Position numbers and translations under genes: made by a program. A stretch of DNA of 53,385 bases from CAYOXX01 sp964408025. Its GTDB lineage: Bacteria; Acidobacteriota; DATKUA01. Of the stretch, positions 42,844 to 51,372 are shown in pieces. Below the pieces are notes generated by a model. It saw only the letters and a list, made by a program, of their open reading frames with translations. It did not search any database and was not told the DNA's origin. The DNA is taken from contig CAYOXX010000009.1 of assembly GCA_964408025.1 (NCBI GenBank), positions 1 to 53,385 of the forward strand. The letters run 5' to 3'. Numbering within the stretch: position 1 is the stretch's first letter; each line of letters starts with the position of its first letter.

Positions 42844-43473
42844 TCAGCCCGGCCCGGTTCCGCGCCGGGGCAGGAAGCGGCCCACGCGCGCGCAGTAAGC
42901 CTCGTAGTGGGCGCCCAGCGTGCGGCGCAAGTGATCTTCTTCGAAGAAGATGCGCAGCCTGTTGCCCGCGTGCAGGAGCGCCGCCACGGCCGCCGCGGCC
43001 AGCGTCTGGGTCAGGAGCGCGGTGCCCCAGCCGTTGAGCAGCAGGCCGAGGGCGATCGGGTTGCGGCAGAAGCGGTAGATCCCCGAGGTAACCAGGCGGG
43101 TGCGCTCCGCGTGCTCGACGCTGGTGCGGAAGGCCATGCCGAGGGAAACTACCCCGCCGACCATCAGTGCGGTTCCGATCAGCGCAGCCAGCAGCCCCAG
43201 GATCTGGACGGCGACGCTTGGCGGATCGGCCAGCGGTAAAACCCGGGGGAGGAATCCCGGGCGCAGAAACCACAGGACGCCGATTGCGACCCAGGCGGTC
43301 ACCGCCAGCCAGAAGAAGACGTCCACGAGGAAGTGCGCCACCCGCCGCGGGTCGGGCAGGCCGAAGCCCGAGCAGCCGGTCCTGATCTTCTGGATCGCCG
43401 CGTTGCCGAACACGGCCAGGCCGATGACGGCCAGCAGCAACAACTGGGTCAACCTGAAGACAAAATCGGGCAT
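42844..43473 (-). CDS. isoprenylcysteine carboxyl methyltransferase-like membrane protein
   Basis: A 209-residue protein with about five transmembrane segments, of the ICMT/phospholipid methyltransferase-like family. The cofactor-binding C-terminal pattern is clear: LVTSGIYRFCRNPIALGLLL, then EEDHLRRTLGAHYEAYCARVGRFLP. Such proteins methylate small lipids or thiols using S-adenosylmethionine; the bacterial substrate is unknown. No strong ribosome site before ATG 43473. Its stop faces that of the lipoprotein, 34 bases away. Confidence 0.82.
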   Translation of the reverse strand: MPDFVFRLTQLLLLAVIGLAVFGNAAIQKIRTGCSGFGLPDPRRVAHFLVDVFFWLAVTAWVAIGVLWFLRPGFLPRVLPLADPPSVAVQILGLLAALIGTALMVGGVVSLGMAFRTSVEHAERTRLVTSGIYRFCRNPIALGLLLNGWGTALLTQTLAAAAVAALLHAGNRLRIFFEEDHLRRTLGAHYEAYCARVGRFLPRRGTGPG

Positions 43474-43583
43474 CGTCTCGTACGGCTCGCACTGGGACCG
43501 CGCGCCCCGAACATGTAAGGTCTCGTAATCTAAACGGAAATTAGCGCAAAAGGTTTACCGGGTCGGCGGACCGGTGCGGCTCC

Positions 43584-44771
43584 TCAGTTCGGTTTCCGGC
43601 AGCTCTGCAGGATCTCGACTATCGCAGCCTTGTCCAGCGGGACGACGTATGGAAACAGACTGCCGTCGCTGTAGTTGCGCAGGACGTCTTCGGCCATCGC
43701 CTCGAACTTCTCGTCGTCGATCCCCGCGTCGCCGAGCTTCAGGTTCTCGCCGATGCCGTCGAGCCAGCGGACGAAAGCCTCGATGGCCAGGTCCGCTGCT
43801 CGGCGGTCGTCTTGCGCGTCGACGCCCATGCAGCTCCTGCCGAGCAGCGCCAGCCGCTGCGGCACAGCGTCGGCGATGAAGCGCATCATGCGGGGAATGA
43901 TTATCGCCAGGCCGCGGCCGTGGGCGATGTCGTAGTGGCCGCTCAGCGAGTGCTCGATGGCGTGCATCGGGAAGGTACCACCCCTGCCCGCGTTTGGGAG
44001 GCCGGTGAGAGCAAGAGTGCTTGCGTACTGCAGCTCGCGGCGGGCGCGCAGGTCGCTGCCGTCCCTAAAGGCTACCGGACCCCACTCGAAGACGACGTTC
44101 ATCAGGCCCTCGGCGACGCGGTCCTGCACGCCGCAGTCGTCCTCGCCCGCCAGGTAGCTCTCGAGGTAGTGGCTGAGGATGTCGACGCAGCCGTCGGCCG
44201 TTACGTCGGGCGGGATGCTCAGGTGCAGCTCGGGGTCGCAGATGGCTACTCTCGGGATCACGAGGGGGCTGAACAGGGGGCACTTCTCCTTGGTGTCCCA
44301 ATTGGTGATGACCGCGCCGTGGTCCGCCTCGCTGCCGGTGGCGGCGGTTGTGGGGACGGCGACAATCGGCAGCGCGGCCGTTATATCGGCCCGCGGGTGG
44401 GAGCCGATGGTGAAGTCCCAGCAGCTCCGCCCCGTGGATGCGGCGGCCGCTATCGCCTTGGCGGCGTCCATCGTGCTGCCGCCGCCCAGGGCGACGATCG
44501 CGTCGCATCCATCGCGGCGGGCCAGCTCCGCGCCCGCGTCGCAGGTGTCGTGGTGGGGATTCGGCTCGATCTCTTCGTAGAGCACCGCCTCGATGCCGGC
44601 CTTCTCGAGCAGCCTAACGGCGCGCTCGGTGAGCCCCAGCTTGCGGGCCGATGTGCGGCCGGTCACCAGCAGCGCCTTGCGGCCTATCGCCGCGGTCTCG
44701 ACTCCCAGGTTCTCGAATACGCCCGGACCGAAAACGATGGCGGTCGGTATGTGTAGTCTGAAGTTGTTCAA
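43584..44771 (-). CDS. iron-containing alcohol dehydrogenase, copy 1
   Basis: A 395-residue group III alcohol dehydrogenase (butanol dehydrogenase/YqhD type). NAD(P)-binding GGGSTMDAAKAIA is at about 96-108; the metal ligands are Asp and His in DGCVDILSHYLE and the two His of HAIEHSLSGHYDIAHGRG. It interconverts an aldehyde and an alcohol, likely reoxidising NAD(P)H in fermentation. TTG start 44771 with AAGGAGG upstream. Seventy-nine bases after its paralog and probably cotranscribed. Confidence 0.93.
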   Translation of the reverse strand: MNNFRLHIPTAIVFGPGVFENLGVETAAIGRKALLVTGRTSARKLGLTERAVRLLEKAGIEAVLYEEIEPNPHHDTCDAGAELARRDGCDAIVALGGGSTMDAAKAIAAAASTGRSCWDFTIGSHPRADITAALPIVAVPTTAATGSEADHGAVITNWDTKEKCPLFSPLVIPRVAICDPELHLSIPPDVTADGCVDILSHYLESYLAGEDDCGVQDRVAEGLMNVVFEWGPVAFRDGSDLRARRELQYASTLALTGLPNAGRGGTFPMHAIEHSLSGHYDIAHGRGLAIIIPRMMRFIADAVPQRLALLGRSCMGVDAQDDRRAADLAIEAFVRWLDGIGENLKLGDAGIDDEKFEAMAEDVLRNYSDGSLFPYVVPLDKAAIVEILQSCRKPN

Positions 44772-44850
44772 GGCTTGAATCCTCCTTTTCTGGAATCGTG
44801 CGTAGTCTTTCTCGCAGTAGCGATAATAGGCGACATCAATTGGAGGCGCA

Positions 44851-46038
44851 TCAGTTTGGCTCCTTACATCTTCTCAGGATTTCGACTATCGCGCCGCTGT
44901 CGAGCGGGGCGACCGAGTGGTAGAGCTTCCCGTCGCCGTCGTTGCGGATCACGTCTTCGGCCAGCGTTTCGAACTTCTCGTCGCCGATGCCGACGTCGCC
45001 GAGTGTCAGGTCCCTTCCGATCAGGCCCAGCCAGCGGACTAGTGCGTCGACTGCCCGGCCAGCCGTCTCCTTCGAGCCTCCGCGAGCGAGACCGAAACAG
45101 CGCTCGCCCAGCCGAGCCAGGCGGTCGGGAACGAACTCCTCGAAGAAGCGCATCACTCTGGGGACGACGACGGCCATGCCGCGGCCGTGCGGGATGTCGT
45201 AGTGGGCGCTGAGGGCGTGCTCTATGTTATGCATCAGCCAGGTTCCGCCCCGCCCCGCGTGTGCGATGTCGGAGATGGCCAGCAGGCCGGCGTACTGCAG
45301 CTCGCGGCGGGCGCGGAGGTTCCGACCGTCAGCGACCGCAACCGGCCCCCATTCGAGCACGACGTTTATCAGCCCCTCGGTCAAGCGGTCCTGCGGCGAG
45401 CAGTCGTCCTCGCCGCTCAGGTAGCCCTCCAGGCAGTGGCTTAGGATGTCTACGCAGCCGTCGGCGGTTGCGTCGCGAGGAAGGGTCAGATGCAGCTCGG
45501 GGTCGCAGACGGCGATGCGAGGGAAAATTAAGCTGCTGGAGAGGACGCACTTTTCGTGTGCGCGCCAGTTGGTGATCACCGCCTCGCAGTTCGCTTCACT
45601 GCCGGTTGCTGCGGTGGTCGGAACGGCCACCACGGGCAGTGCCGCCGTGACTTCGACCAGGCCGCCGGGTCGCCGGCAGAAGTCCCAGCAGCTGTGGCCG
45701 GTTGCGGTGGCGGCCGCTATAGCCTTGGCGGCGTCGATAACACTGCCTCCGCCCAGGGCGAGCACAAGGTCGCAGCCGCTCTCCCGGGCCAGCCGGGCTC
45801 CTTCGTCGCAAGTGTCGTGCCGAGGATTGGATTCCACCCGATCAAACAGCTCCACCTCGACGCCCGCCCCGTTCAGAAGCTCGCCGATGCGCTGCAGCAG
45901 GCCCGCCAGCGCTCCGTTGTCGGCATAGGTCGCCAGCAGCGCTCTGCGGCCTACCGCGGCGGTTTCGACACCCAGGCTCGCGAATACGCCCGGGCCGAAG
46001 ACGATTGTGGTGGGAATCTGCAACCGAAAGTTGTTCAC
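44851..46038 (-). CDS. iron-containing alcohol dehydrogenase, copy 2
   Basis: A 395-residue paralog of copy 1, identical in length and in its start NNFRL-IPT-IVFGPGVF. Metal site DGCVDILSHCLE and HNIEHALSAHYDIPHGRG; cofactor motif GGGSVIDAAKAIA. The two are clearly related by tandem duplication but differ at many positions, so different substrate or cofactor choice is likely. GTG start 46038 with AGAGGAA upstream. First of the pair. Confidence 0.93.
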   Translation of the reverse strand: MNNFRLQIPTTIVFGPGVFASLGVETAAVGRRALLATYADNGALAGLLQRIGELLNGAGVEVELFDRVESNPRHDTCDEGARLARESGCDLVLALGGGSVIDAAKAIAAATATGHSCWDFCRRPGGLVEVTAALPVVAVPTTAATGSEANCEAVITNWRAHEKCVLSSSLIFPRIAVCDPELHLTLPRDATADGCVDILSHCLEGYLSGEDDCSPQDRLTEGLINVVLEWGPVAVADGRNLRARRELQYAGLLAISDIAHAGRGGTWLMHNIEHALSAHYDIPHGRGMAVVVPRVMRFFEEFVPDRLARLGERCFGLARGGSKETAGRAVDALVRWLGLIGRDLTLGDVGIGDEKFETLAEDVIRNDGDGKLYHSVAPLDSGAIVEILRRCKEPN

Positions 46039-46147
46039 CTGAGGTTCCTCTGCTCTGCTGGTGAGGCGGCTTGACGCCCTGCCGAGCTGAAGGGAATATA
46101 AGTTAACGGCCGCTGGTTGGCAACGAGGTGCCGCGCCGAGGCGGCCG

Positions 46148-48079
46148 CTAACTGCTGCTTTCCCGCACGACGCGGATTCTGTTGACCTTTGTCTTGACCT
46201 GCTGGACTGTGCCGTCAGGCCAGCGGACGGTCAGGCGCAGGCGTCCGCTGTAGCGCCCCAGGCCGAAGTGGAGCTTGTGGGTGCACTGGGCGCGGTTGTA
46301 GTCGACTCCGAGCTCGCGGTATCCGAGCAGCTCACCCTTGCGGGTCCGAACCTCTACCTGGGCGCCGATGGCGTCCCTGTTCGAGCGGGTGCCGACGAGC
46401 TCCACTATCAGGTAATTGTTGCCCTTCGATCTGTTCAGCAGGAGCTGATAGGGGCCGCTGTTGCCGGGCACGAGTCCCCAGCCATTGGTAATGAACATGT
46501 CCGGGTAGCCGTCGCCGTCGGCGAATCCGTAAATCAGCATGTCTGCCTGCGCCAGCCTCGCATCGGGTTGGCTCAAGCCGCCAGCGTCGACGAACCGATA
46601 GCCGCCCTCGCCCATATTCATGATGAAAAAGAGGTTGCCGTTAAGCCTGCCCGCCTCGCTGCCCCTGATCCCGACTATATCGTTGAGACCGTCGTTATCC
46701 ACGTCGACGACCGCCGTCGACCTGGTAGCCAGATCGTGTTCGAAGCTCTCCTTCCCGCAGCGCTCGAAAACGCGCCCCCCTCGGTTGCTGAAGATCAGGT
46801 CCTCATTCCTTCTGCTTTCCGTGAATTCAAACAGCTCGCGGCCGAGAGGCCCAATCCCGGTCGCGTAGATTTCCCCTCTGAACTCCCTGGAGTCGGCCGG
46901 GTGTTTCCATTCGATCCACCATTTCCCTTCGCCCTGGTCGTACCAAATGTAGGTGCCGGCAGCCGAGATCGACGGTCGGCCGCTCGCGTCCTCGGATACG
47001 ATATCGGCTTCTCTGGAAACCGGATGACGTAGGCCGCCGCCGATATAGATGTCATCCGTGCTCGTGTCCCCAAGGCCGCGTTTGACGAAGAAATTTATCC
47101 TTATCGAGTCCCCCTGGACAGCGAAACATATCCTCTCCCTGTCGCCGGCGCCGTTGTTGATCACCCTGATATTAATGCGCCCTGCGTCGCCGTTGACGTT
47201 GTCGGAGTACGCTAAGGGAGCGCCGCGGCCGACGAAGATATCGGGATAGCCATCGTTGTCGAGGTCGCCGACGGCCACCGACCTGACCCGGTTATAATCG
47301 CTCAGTGCCGACGAGACACGCCGGTACCTGCCGTCGCGGTTTTCGAAGAGCGTTATCTTCCCGTCGTTTATCAGTAGCAGATCCTGATCGCCATCGCGGT
47401 CGAAATCGAAGAAGACGTCCTTCCCTTCGGAGTTGAAGCTCCGGTTGAGGCGGGACGTCGAGTCGGCCTCGAAAACCATGTTGCCCATATTCCTGAACAG
47501 CAGGTTGGTTGTGCCTTCTCGCGGCTTAGTCGTGAAGTATAGGTTTACCATCGTCCCGTCGGCGCTCGCTACCGGGATGAAGGCCCTTCCCCGCCAGGTG
47601 CTGTGGGCAAGGCTCGCCGTCGCGCTCACGTCTTCGAAGCCGAGTTCACCCGTCTCCCGAAGCAGGTTGCGATAGACCTCGTTGGAGGCGCCGGTGCCGA
47701 TCCCATCGGCGCCACCGCCGGCGATGACCAGGTCCCTGTCGCCGTCGTTGTCGAGGTCGACCGCAACGATGCCGTGGCGGTCCGCAACGCCGGGGATCGG
47801 TATAAGGTCGCTGGCGTCTGCGAAGACCCCATCCCGGTTGATGAACAGCGATGGGGGGGTCCCGTGGTTGCCGACGATCAGGTCGTCGTCGCCGTCGCCA
47901 TCGATGTCGCTGAAGACCGCCGAGAAGGTTACGCTGGTTCTCGAGAGACCGGCCTGAACGGTGAAGTCGACGAAGCGCGGTTTACCCTTCGGCTTGCCCG
48001 CCCAGGCAGGTGAACATGTCAAGCAGACAAGCAGGATCGCCCCGATTATGCAAGGCCATCTTTTCTCTCTGAAATCCAA
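46148..48079 (-). CDS. secreted FG-GAP/VCBS repeat protein with ASPIC/UnbV C-terminus
   Basis: About 643 residues. A signal peptide (KRWPCIIGAILLVCLTCSPAWA) is followed by at least six calcium-binding-type loops of the FG-GAP/VCBS propeller: SDIDGDGDDDLI, VDLDNDGDRDLV, FDFDRDGDQDLL, GDLDNDGYPDIF, VDVDNDGLNDIV, FADGDGYPDMF. The last 90 residues form an ASPIC/UnbV domain (IGAQVEVRTRKGELLGYREL). Likely an extracellular binding or adhesion protein. TTG 48079 is preferred: AGGGAG lies 8 bases upstream and the signal peptide is compact. ATG 48127 is the alternative and lacks a ribosome site. Confidence 0.87.
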   Translation of the reverse strand: MDFREKRWPCIIGAILLVCLTCSPAWAGKPKGKPRFVDFTVQAGLSRTSVTFSAVFSDIDGDGDDDLIVGNHGTPPSLFINRDGVFADASDLIPIPGVADRHGIVAVDLDNDGDRDLVIAGGGADGIGTGASNEVYRNLLRETGELGFEDVSATASLAHSTWRGRAFIPVASADGTMVNLYFTTKPREGTTNLLFRNMGNMVFEADSTSRLNRSFNSEGKDVFFDFDRDGDQDLLLINDGKITLFENRDGRYRRVSSALSDYNRVRSVAVGDLDNDGYPDIFVGRGAPLAYSDNVNGDAGRINIRVINNGAGDRERICFAVQGDSIRINFFVKRGLGDTSTDDIYIGGGLRHPVSREADIVSEDASGRPSISAAGTYIWYDQGEGKWWIEWKHPADSREFRGEIYATGIGPLGRELFEFTESRRNEDLIFSNRGGRVFERCGKESFEHDLATRSTAVVDVDNDGLNDIVGIRGSEAGRLNGNLFFIMNMGEGGYRFVDAGGLSQPDARLAQADMLIYGFADGDGYPDMFITNGWGLVPGNSGPYQLLLNRSKGNNYLIVELVGTRSNRDAIGAQVEVRTRKGELLGYRELGVDYNRAQCTHKLHFGLGRYSGRLRLTVRWPDGTVQQVKTKVNRIRVVRESSS

Positions 48080-48127
48080 ACCATCTCCCTGATTGATAAA
48101 AGATAGGCCGCCGAGGGCACGCTCCAT

Positions 48128-48454
48128 CGGATCATTCTAGACTGGATACTGTCGAGAGGCAAGAAGTCACGGCGACAACGCCGGATGCTGCGCAGCGGAT
48201 ATTGATTATTACAAGATGAAGAGGTTTTTTATGGCTGCGTGGAAGGGTTCAAGCGGAGCGCTCGGCAGGCTGTGCGTTGGATTTGCGCCCAAGGTGATCT
48301 GATTCTACAATTCCCAGGCCTTCTGCGCGATGCGGTTGATGGGTGACGAGTGCGGGATGGATTGTGAAGTCGCCGGCGCCGCGCCGCGGGAAATGCGTCC
48401 GCGCTCGCATCAGCGGATGTGCTTAAGACTTCGGGTAACGGATTGAACCGCTCC
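48128..48454. other. 327-base divergent spacer, no gene seen
   Basis: The spacer between the FG-GAP gene and the alpha/beta hydrolase contains only short open frames without good ribosome sites. An AT-rich stretch around 48200-48228 may hold a promoter, but no clear -35/-10 pair is visible. Confidence 0.5.
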
Positions 48455-49219
48455 ATGCTTGTAGATATCGGCGGACACAGGATTAGCTGTCGCCTCCTCG
48501 GTGAGGGGAGGCCGGCTGTGGTCTTCGAGCACGGCGGCGCCTTCGACAAGGAATACTGGGAGCCGGTGGCGACGGAGGTTGCCGCACTCACGCGGGTTGT
48601 CTATTACGACCGGGCGGGGATAGGGGAGAGCGAGCCCGGGCCACTTCCGAGAACCGGCGAGAGGCTGAACGAGGAGCTGCGGTCGCTACTGCGCGAGGCC
48701 GGAGTACCCGGGCCTGTCATCCTCGTCGGCCACTCTTACGGCGGCGTCCTCGCCCGCCTGTTCGCTGCTCGCTTCCCGGACGAGGTAGCCGGCTTGGTAC
48801 TCGTCGACTCCGCCCACGAGGACCACAACAGGGCCTTCCGCGAGCGCCTGAGCGACGAGGAAACAAAGGAATTCGACGTGGCGAGGGAGGAAGTACTGAC
48901 CTCCGGACCGCCGGGTTTGCGCGCCGAGTTCGAATCGATCGAGACGACCTTCGAGCAGTCCCGCCGCTGCGGACCGCTCCCGAGGGTGCCGCTGACGGTG
49001 CTCACCTCGAGCGGCCTGGAGTCGCCGGCGCTCAGCGAATCGACGGCTCGCCTCTTCTACTCCCTCTGGGTCGAGCACCAGCGCCGCCTGGCCAACCTGA
49101 TCCCCGGCGGCAGGCACATCGTCGTCGAAGGGTCCGGCCACTGCATCCACCAGGACAGGCCGCAGGTTGTGATCGCTGTTATCGAGGAGATGCTTAACGA
49201 AGTCCGCTCCGAACCATAG
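48455..49219 (+). CDS. alpha/beta-fold hydrolase
   Basis: A 254-residue alpha/beta hydrolase. The nucleophile elbow is GHSYGG (Ser94), the oxyanion region EHGG near residue 26, and the C-terminal catalytic His is in GSGHCIHQDRP. The acid is probably in the TVLTSSG region. Substrate unknown (esterase, lactonase or similar). ATG 48455 is chosen because the family N-terminus (VDIGGHRISCRLLGEG) follows at once; GTG 48419 would add 12 unmatched residues. The ribosome site is weak. Confidence 0.82.
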   Translation: MLVDIGGHRISCRLLGEGRPAVVFEHGGAFDKEYWEPVATEVAALTRVVYYDRAGIGESEPGPLPRTGERLNEELRSLLREAGVPGPVILVGHSYGGVLARLFAARFPDEVAGLVLVDSAHEDHNRAFRERLSDEETKEFDVAREEVLTSGPPGLRAEFESIETTFEQSRRCGPLPRVPLTVLTSSGLESPALSESTARLFYSLWVEHQRRLANLIPGGRHIVVEGSGHCIHQDRPQVVIAVIEEMLNEVRSEP

Positions 49220-49261
49220 TGGAATTCTTGTTGGGCGGGATTTTTACCCATATAAGAAAGA

Positions 49262-49317
49262 CGTATTAGGCGACAACGCCATGTAGTGGCGCACCCGTTT
49301 TAAAATCTGGTAATACG
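49262..49317 (-). terminator. inverted repeat after porB, possible terminator
   Basis: CGTATTA (49262-49268) and TAATACG (49311-49317) are perfect inverted copies; a GGCG-ACAA-CGCC stem (49269-49280) lies inside. On the minus strand it follows the porB stop and precedes TCTTTCTT. It separates the por operon from the convergent hydrolase. Confidence 0.4.
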
Positions 49318-49321
49318 CCCC

Positions 49322-50221
49322 TCAGCCAGCCGCCAGCGCGCTGCGCTCGACGCGGCCGAGGAGGCGCTCGTAGTTTTCGTCCACCATCTGCTGCATGAAC
49401 TCGATGTCCTCTTCCGTGAGGTGGGCGAAGCGGCGCTGGGGCTTGAGGTACTCGGCGATCGGGACCTTTACCGGCTCGTCGACGTTGATGCGGTAGCTGG
49501 TGCCGTCCTCGATCTCGTAGAGCGGGAAGACGCGGCTCTTGACCGCCAGGCGGCTGATGCTGATGGTGAGGTCGTCGGCCATCTTCCAGCCGGGCGGGCA
49601 GGGGCTGTAGACGTGCAGGAAGCGGGTGCCGCGCATCTGCTTGGCCTTGCGGAACTTGGCGATGAAGTCCTCGGGGTAGGCCAGCGACAGCGTGGCGGTG
49701 TAGGGGATGCGGTGGGCGGCGCAGATCTCGAGCATGTTCTTCTTCGGCTCGGCTTTTTTGTTCTCGGCCGGCGTGGTGGTGGTCCAGGCGCCCCAGGGCG
49801 TGGCCGAGGAGCGCTGGATGCCGGTGTTCATGTAGGCCTCGTTGTCGTAGCAGACGTAGATGAAGTCTTCGTTGCGCTCCATGGCACCGCTCAGCGCCTG
49901 CAGGCCGATGTCGAAGGTGCCGCCGTCGCCGGCCCAGGCGACCACGGTGACGTTCTCCTTGCCCTGCACGTCGAGCGCGGCTCGTATGCCGCTGCTGACG
50001 GCTGCGGCCGCCTCGAACAGCACGTGTGTCAGCGGCACCGAGACGCTGGAGTAGGGGAAGGGCCCGGCGATGATCGACCAGCAGCAGGCGGGGATGACCA
50101 GCATCGTCTCCGTTCCCAGGGCCTTGAGCGCGTAGCGCATCGCCAGGCTGGCACCGCACCCCGGGCAGGCGACGTGGCCGGGGATCAGCAGCTCTTCTTC
50201 CGGTATCGTTTCGCGAATCAT
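49322..50221 (-). CDS. porB: pyruvate:ferredoxin oxidoreductase, beta subunit
   Basis: A 299-residue TPP-binding subunit. CPGCG (Cys19, Cys22) binds part of the 4Fe-4S cluster, and GDGGTFDIG (98-106) with Asn127 in CYDNEAYMNTG is the TPP/magnesium motif; SPCPPGW supplies another Cys. The complex oxidises pyruvate to acetyl-CoA and CO2 with ferredoxin as acceptor, or runs in reverse. ATG 50221 overlaps the porA TGA (ATGA). A related 2-oxoacid substrate is possible. Confidence 0.94.
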   Translation of the reverse strand: MIRETIPEEELLIPGHVACPGCGASLAMRYALKALGTETMLVIPACCWSIIAGPFPYSSVSVPLTHVLFEAAAAVSSGIRAALDVQGKENVTVVAWAGDGGTFDIGLQALSGAMERNEDFIYVCYDNEAYMNTGIQRSSATPWGAWTTTTPAENKKAEPKKNMLEICAAHRIPYTATLSLAYPEDFIAKFRKAKQMRGTRFLHVYSPCPPGWKMADDLTISISRLAVKSRVFPLYEIEDGTSYRINVDEPVKVPIAEYLKPQRRFAHLTEEDIEFMQQMVDENYERLLGRVERSALAAG

Positions 50222-51372
50222 GACTTCACCCCGATCCAGGAATACTCTGATTTCGGACGCTCGGCTTCCGCGGTTTGCAGGACGATATCGCGGATCGTAT
50301 CCGGCGTGATGTCGCGGCCGCCGATGCCGGCGATGTAGTCGTAGAGCTGCGGCCGCTTCTCGGCGTTGTAGAGGGCCGCCTTGATCTCCTGGGCGAAGAT
50401 GCCGCCGTGTCCCCAGGAGAAGTTGCGGTCGACGACCGCCACCTTCTCGACGCCGGCCAGCGCGTCGCGGACCTCCTCGGTCGGGAAGGGTCGGAAGGCC
50501 AGCATCTTGATCTGGCCGACCGGAATCCCCTCCTCCCGCAACTGGTTTACCACCACCCTGGCGGTGCCGCTGGCGGTGCTGTTGGTGACCAGCGCGATCT
50601 CGGCGTCCTCCATGCGGTGGCGCTGGATCATGCCGTAGTGGCGGCCGAACGCCTCGCCGAACTGGCGGCCGACGTCGACGATCACCCGCTTGGCCTCTTC
50701 CATCGCCTCCTGCAGCTTGTAGCGGATCTCGAAGTACTGGGCCGGCGTTATCAGCGCGTAGAAGGCGTGCGGCTCCTCCATGTCGAGCCGCGGGTAGAGG
50801 GTCTCCTTGGGCAGGAAGGCGTCGACCGCCTCCTGGTCCGGCACGTCGACCGCCTCGTAGGTGTGGCTGAGGAAGAAGGCGTCGAGGTTGATCATCATCG
50901 GCAGCCTCACCGCCTCGGCGATTTTGAAGGCCATGATCGTCCAGTCCAGGACCTCCTGGTTGCTCTCGCAGTAGACCTGCATGATGCCGGTGTCGCGCTG
51001 GCTGAGGCTGTCATTCTGGTCGGCCCAGACGTTCCAACCCGGACCCATGGCGCGGTTGATATTGGCGAGCACGATCGGCAGGCGCCCGCCGCCGGCCCAG
51101 TGCAGCACTTCGTGCATCAGCGCCAGGCCCTGGCTGGAGGTGGCGGTGAAGGCCCGCACCCCGGTCTGGCTGGCGCCGACGCAGGCGCTCATGGCGCTGT
51201 GCTCGCTCTCGACCTTGATGAAGCGGGCATCGAGCCTGCCGCTGGCGCACATCTCGCTGAGCTCCTCGACCACCTGAGTCTGCGGCGTTATCGGGTAGGC
51301 GGCGATCACGTCGACGCGGCTGAGCATGGCGCCGTAGCTGACGGCGTGGTTCCCCATCAGTACCTTCTTCAT
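50218..51372 (-). CDS. porA: pyruvate:ferredoxin oxidoreductase, alpha subunit
   Basis: A 384-residue alpha subunit. The family start KKVLMGNHAVSYGAMLSRVDVIAAYPITPQT is complete from ATG 51372, with GAGGTGCTGCG just upstream; the long open frame before it is a shadow of the upstream gene. TSSQGLALMHEVL and GPGWNVWADQND are typical. It overlaps porB at its end and the fusion gene at its start (ATGA both times), so the subunits are made stoichiometrically. Confidence 0.94.
   Translation of the reverse strand: MKKVLMGNHAVSYGAMLSRVDVIAAYPITPQTQVVEELSEMCASGRLDARFIKVESEHSAMSACVGASQTGVRAFTATSSQGLALMHEVLHWAGGGRLPIVLANINRAMGPGWNVWADQNDSLSQRDTGIMQVYCESNQEVLDWTIMAFKIAEAVRLPMMINLDAFFLSHTYEAVDVPDQEAVDAFLPKETLYPRLDMEEPHAFYALITPAQYFEIRYKLQEAMEEAKRVIVDVGRQFGEAFGRHYGMIQRHRMEDAEIALVTNSTASGTARVVVNQLREEGIPVGQIKMLAFRPFPTEEVRDALAGVEKVAVVDRNFSWGHGGIFAQEIKAALYNAEKRPQLYDYIAGIGGRDITPDTIRDIVLQTAEAERPKSEYSWIGVKS

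Noticed and set aside
49262..49317. Integron attC-like site
   Set aside because: Nested inverted repeats are present, but the required core motifs (RYYYAAC and GTTRRRY) are not, and no integrase or gene cassettes are near; a terminator fits better.
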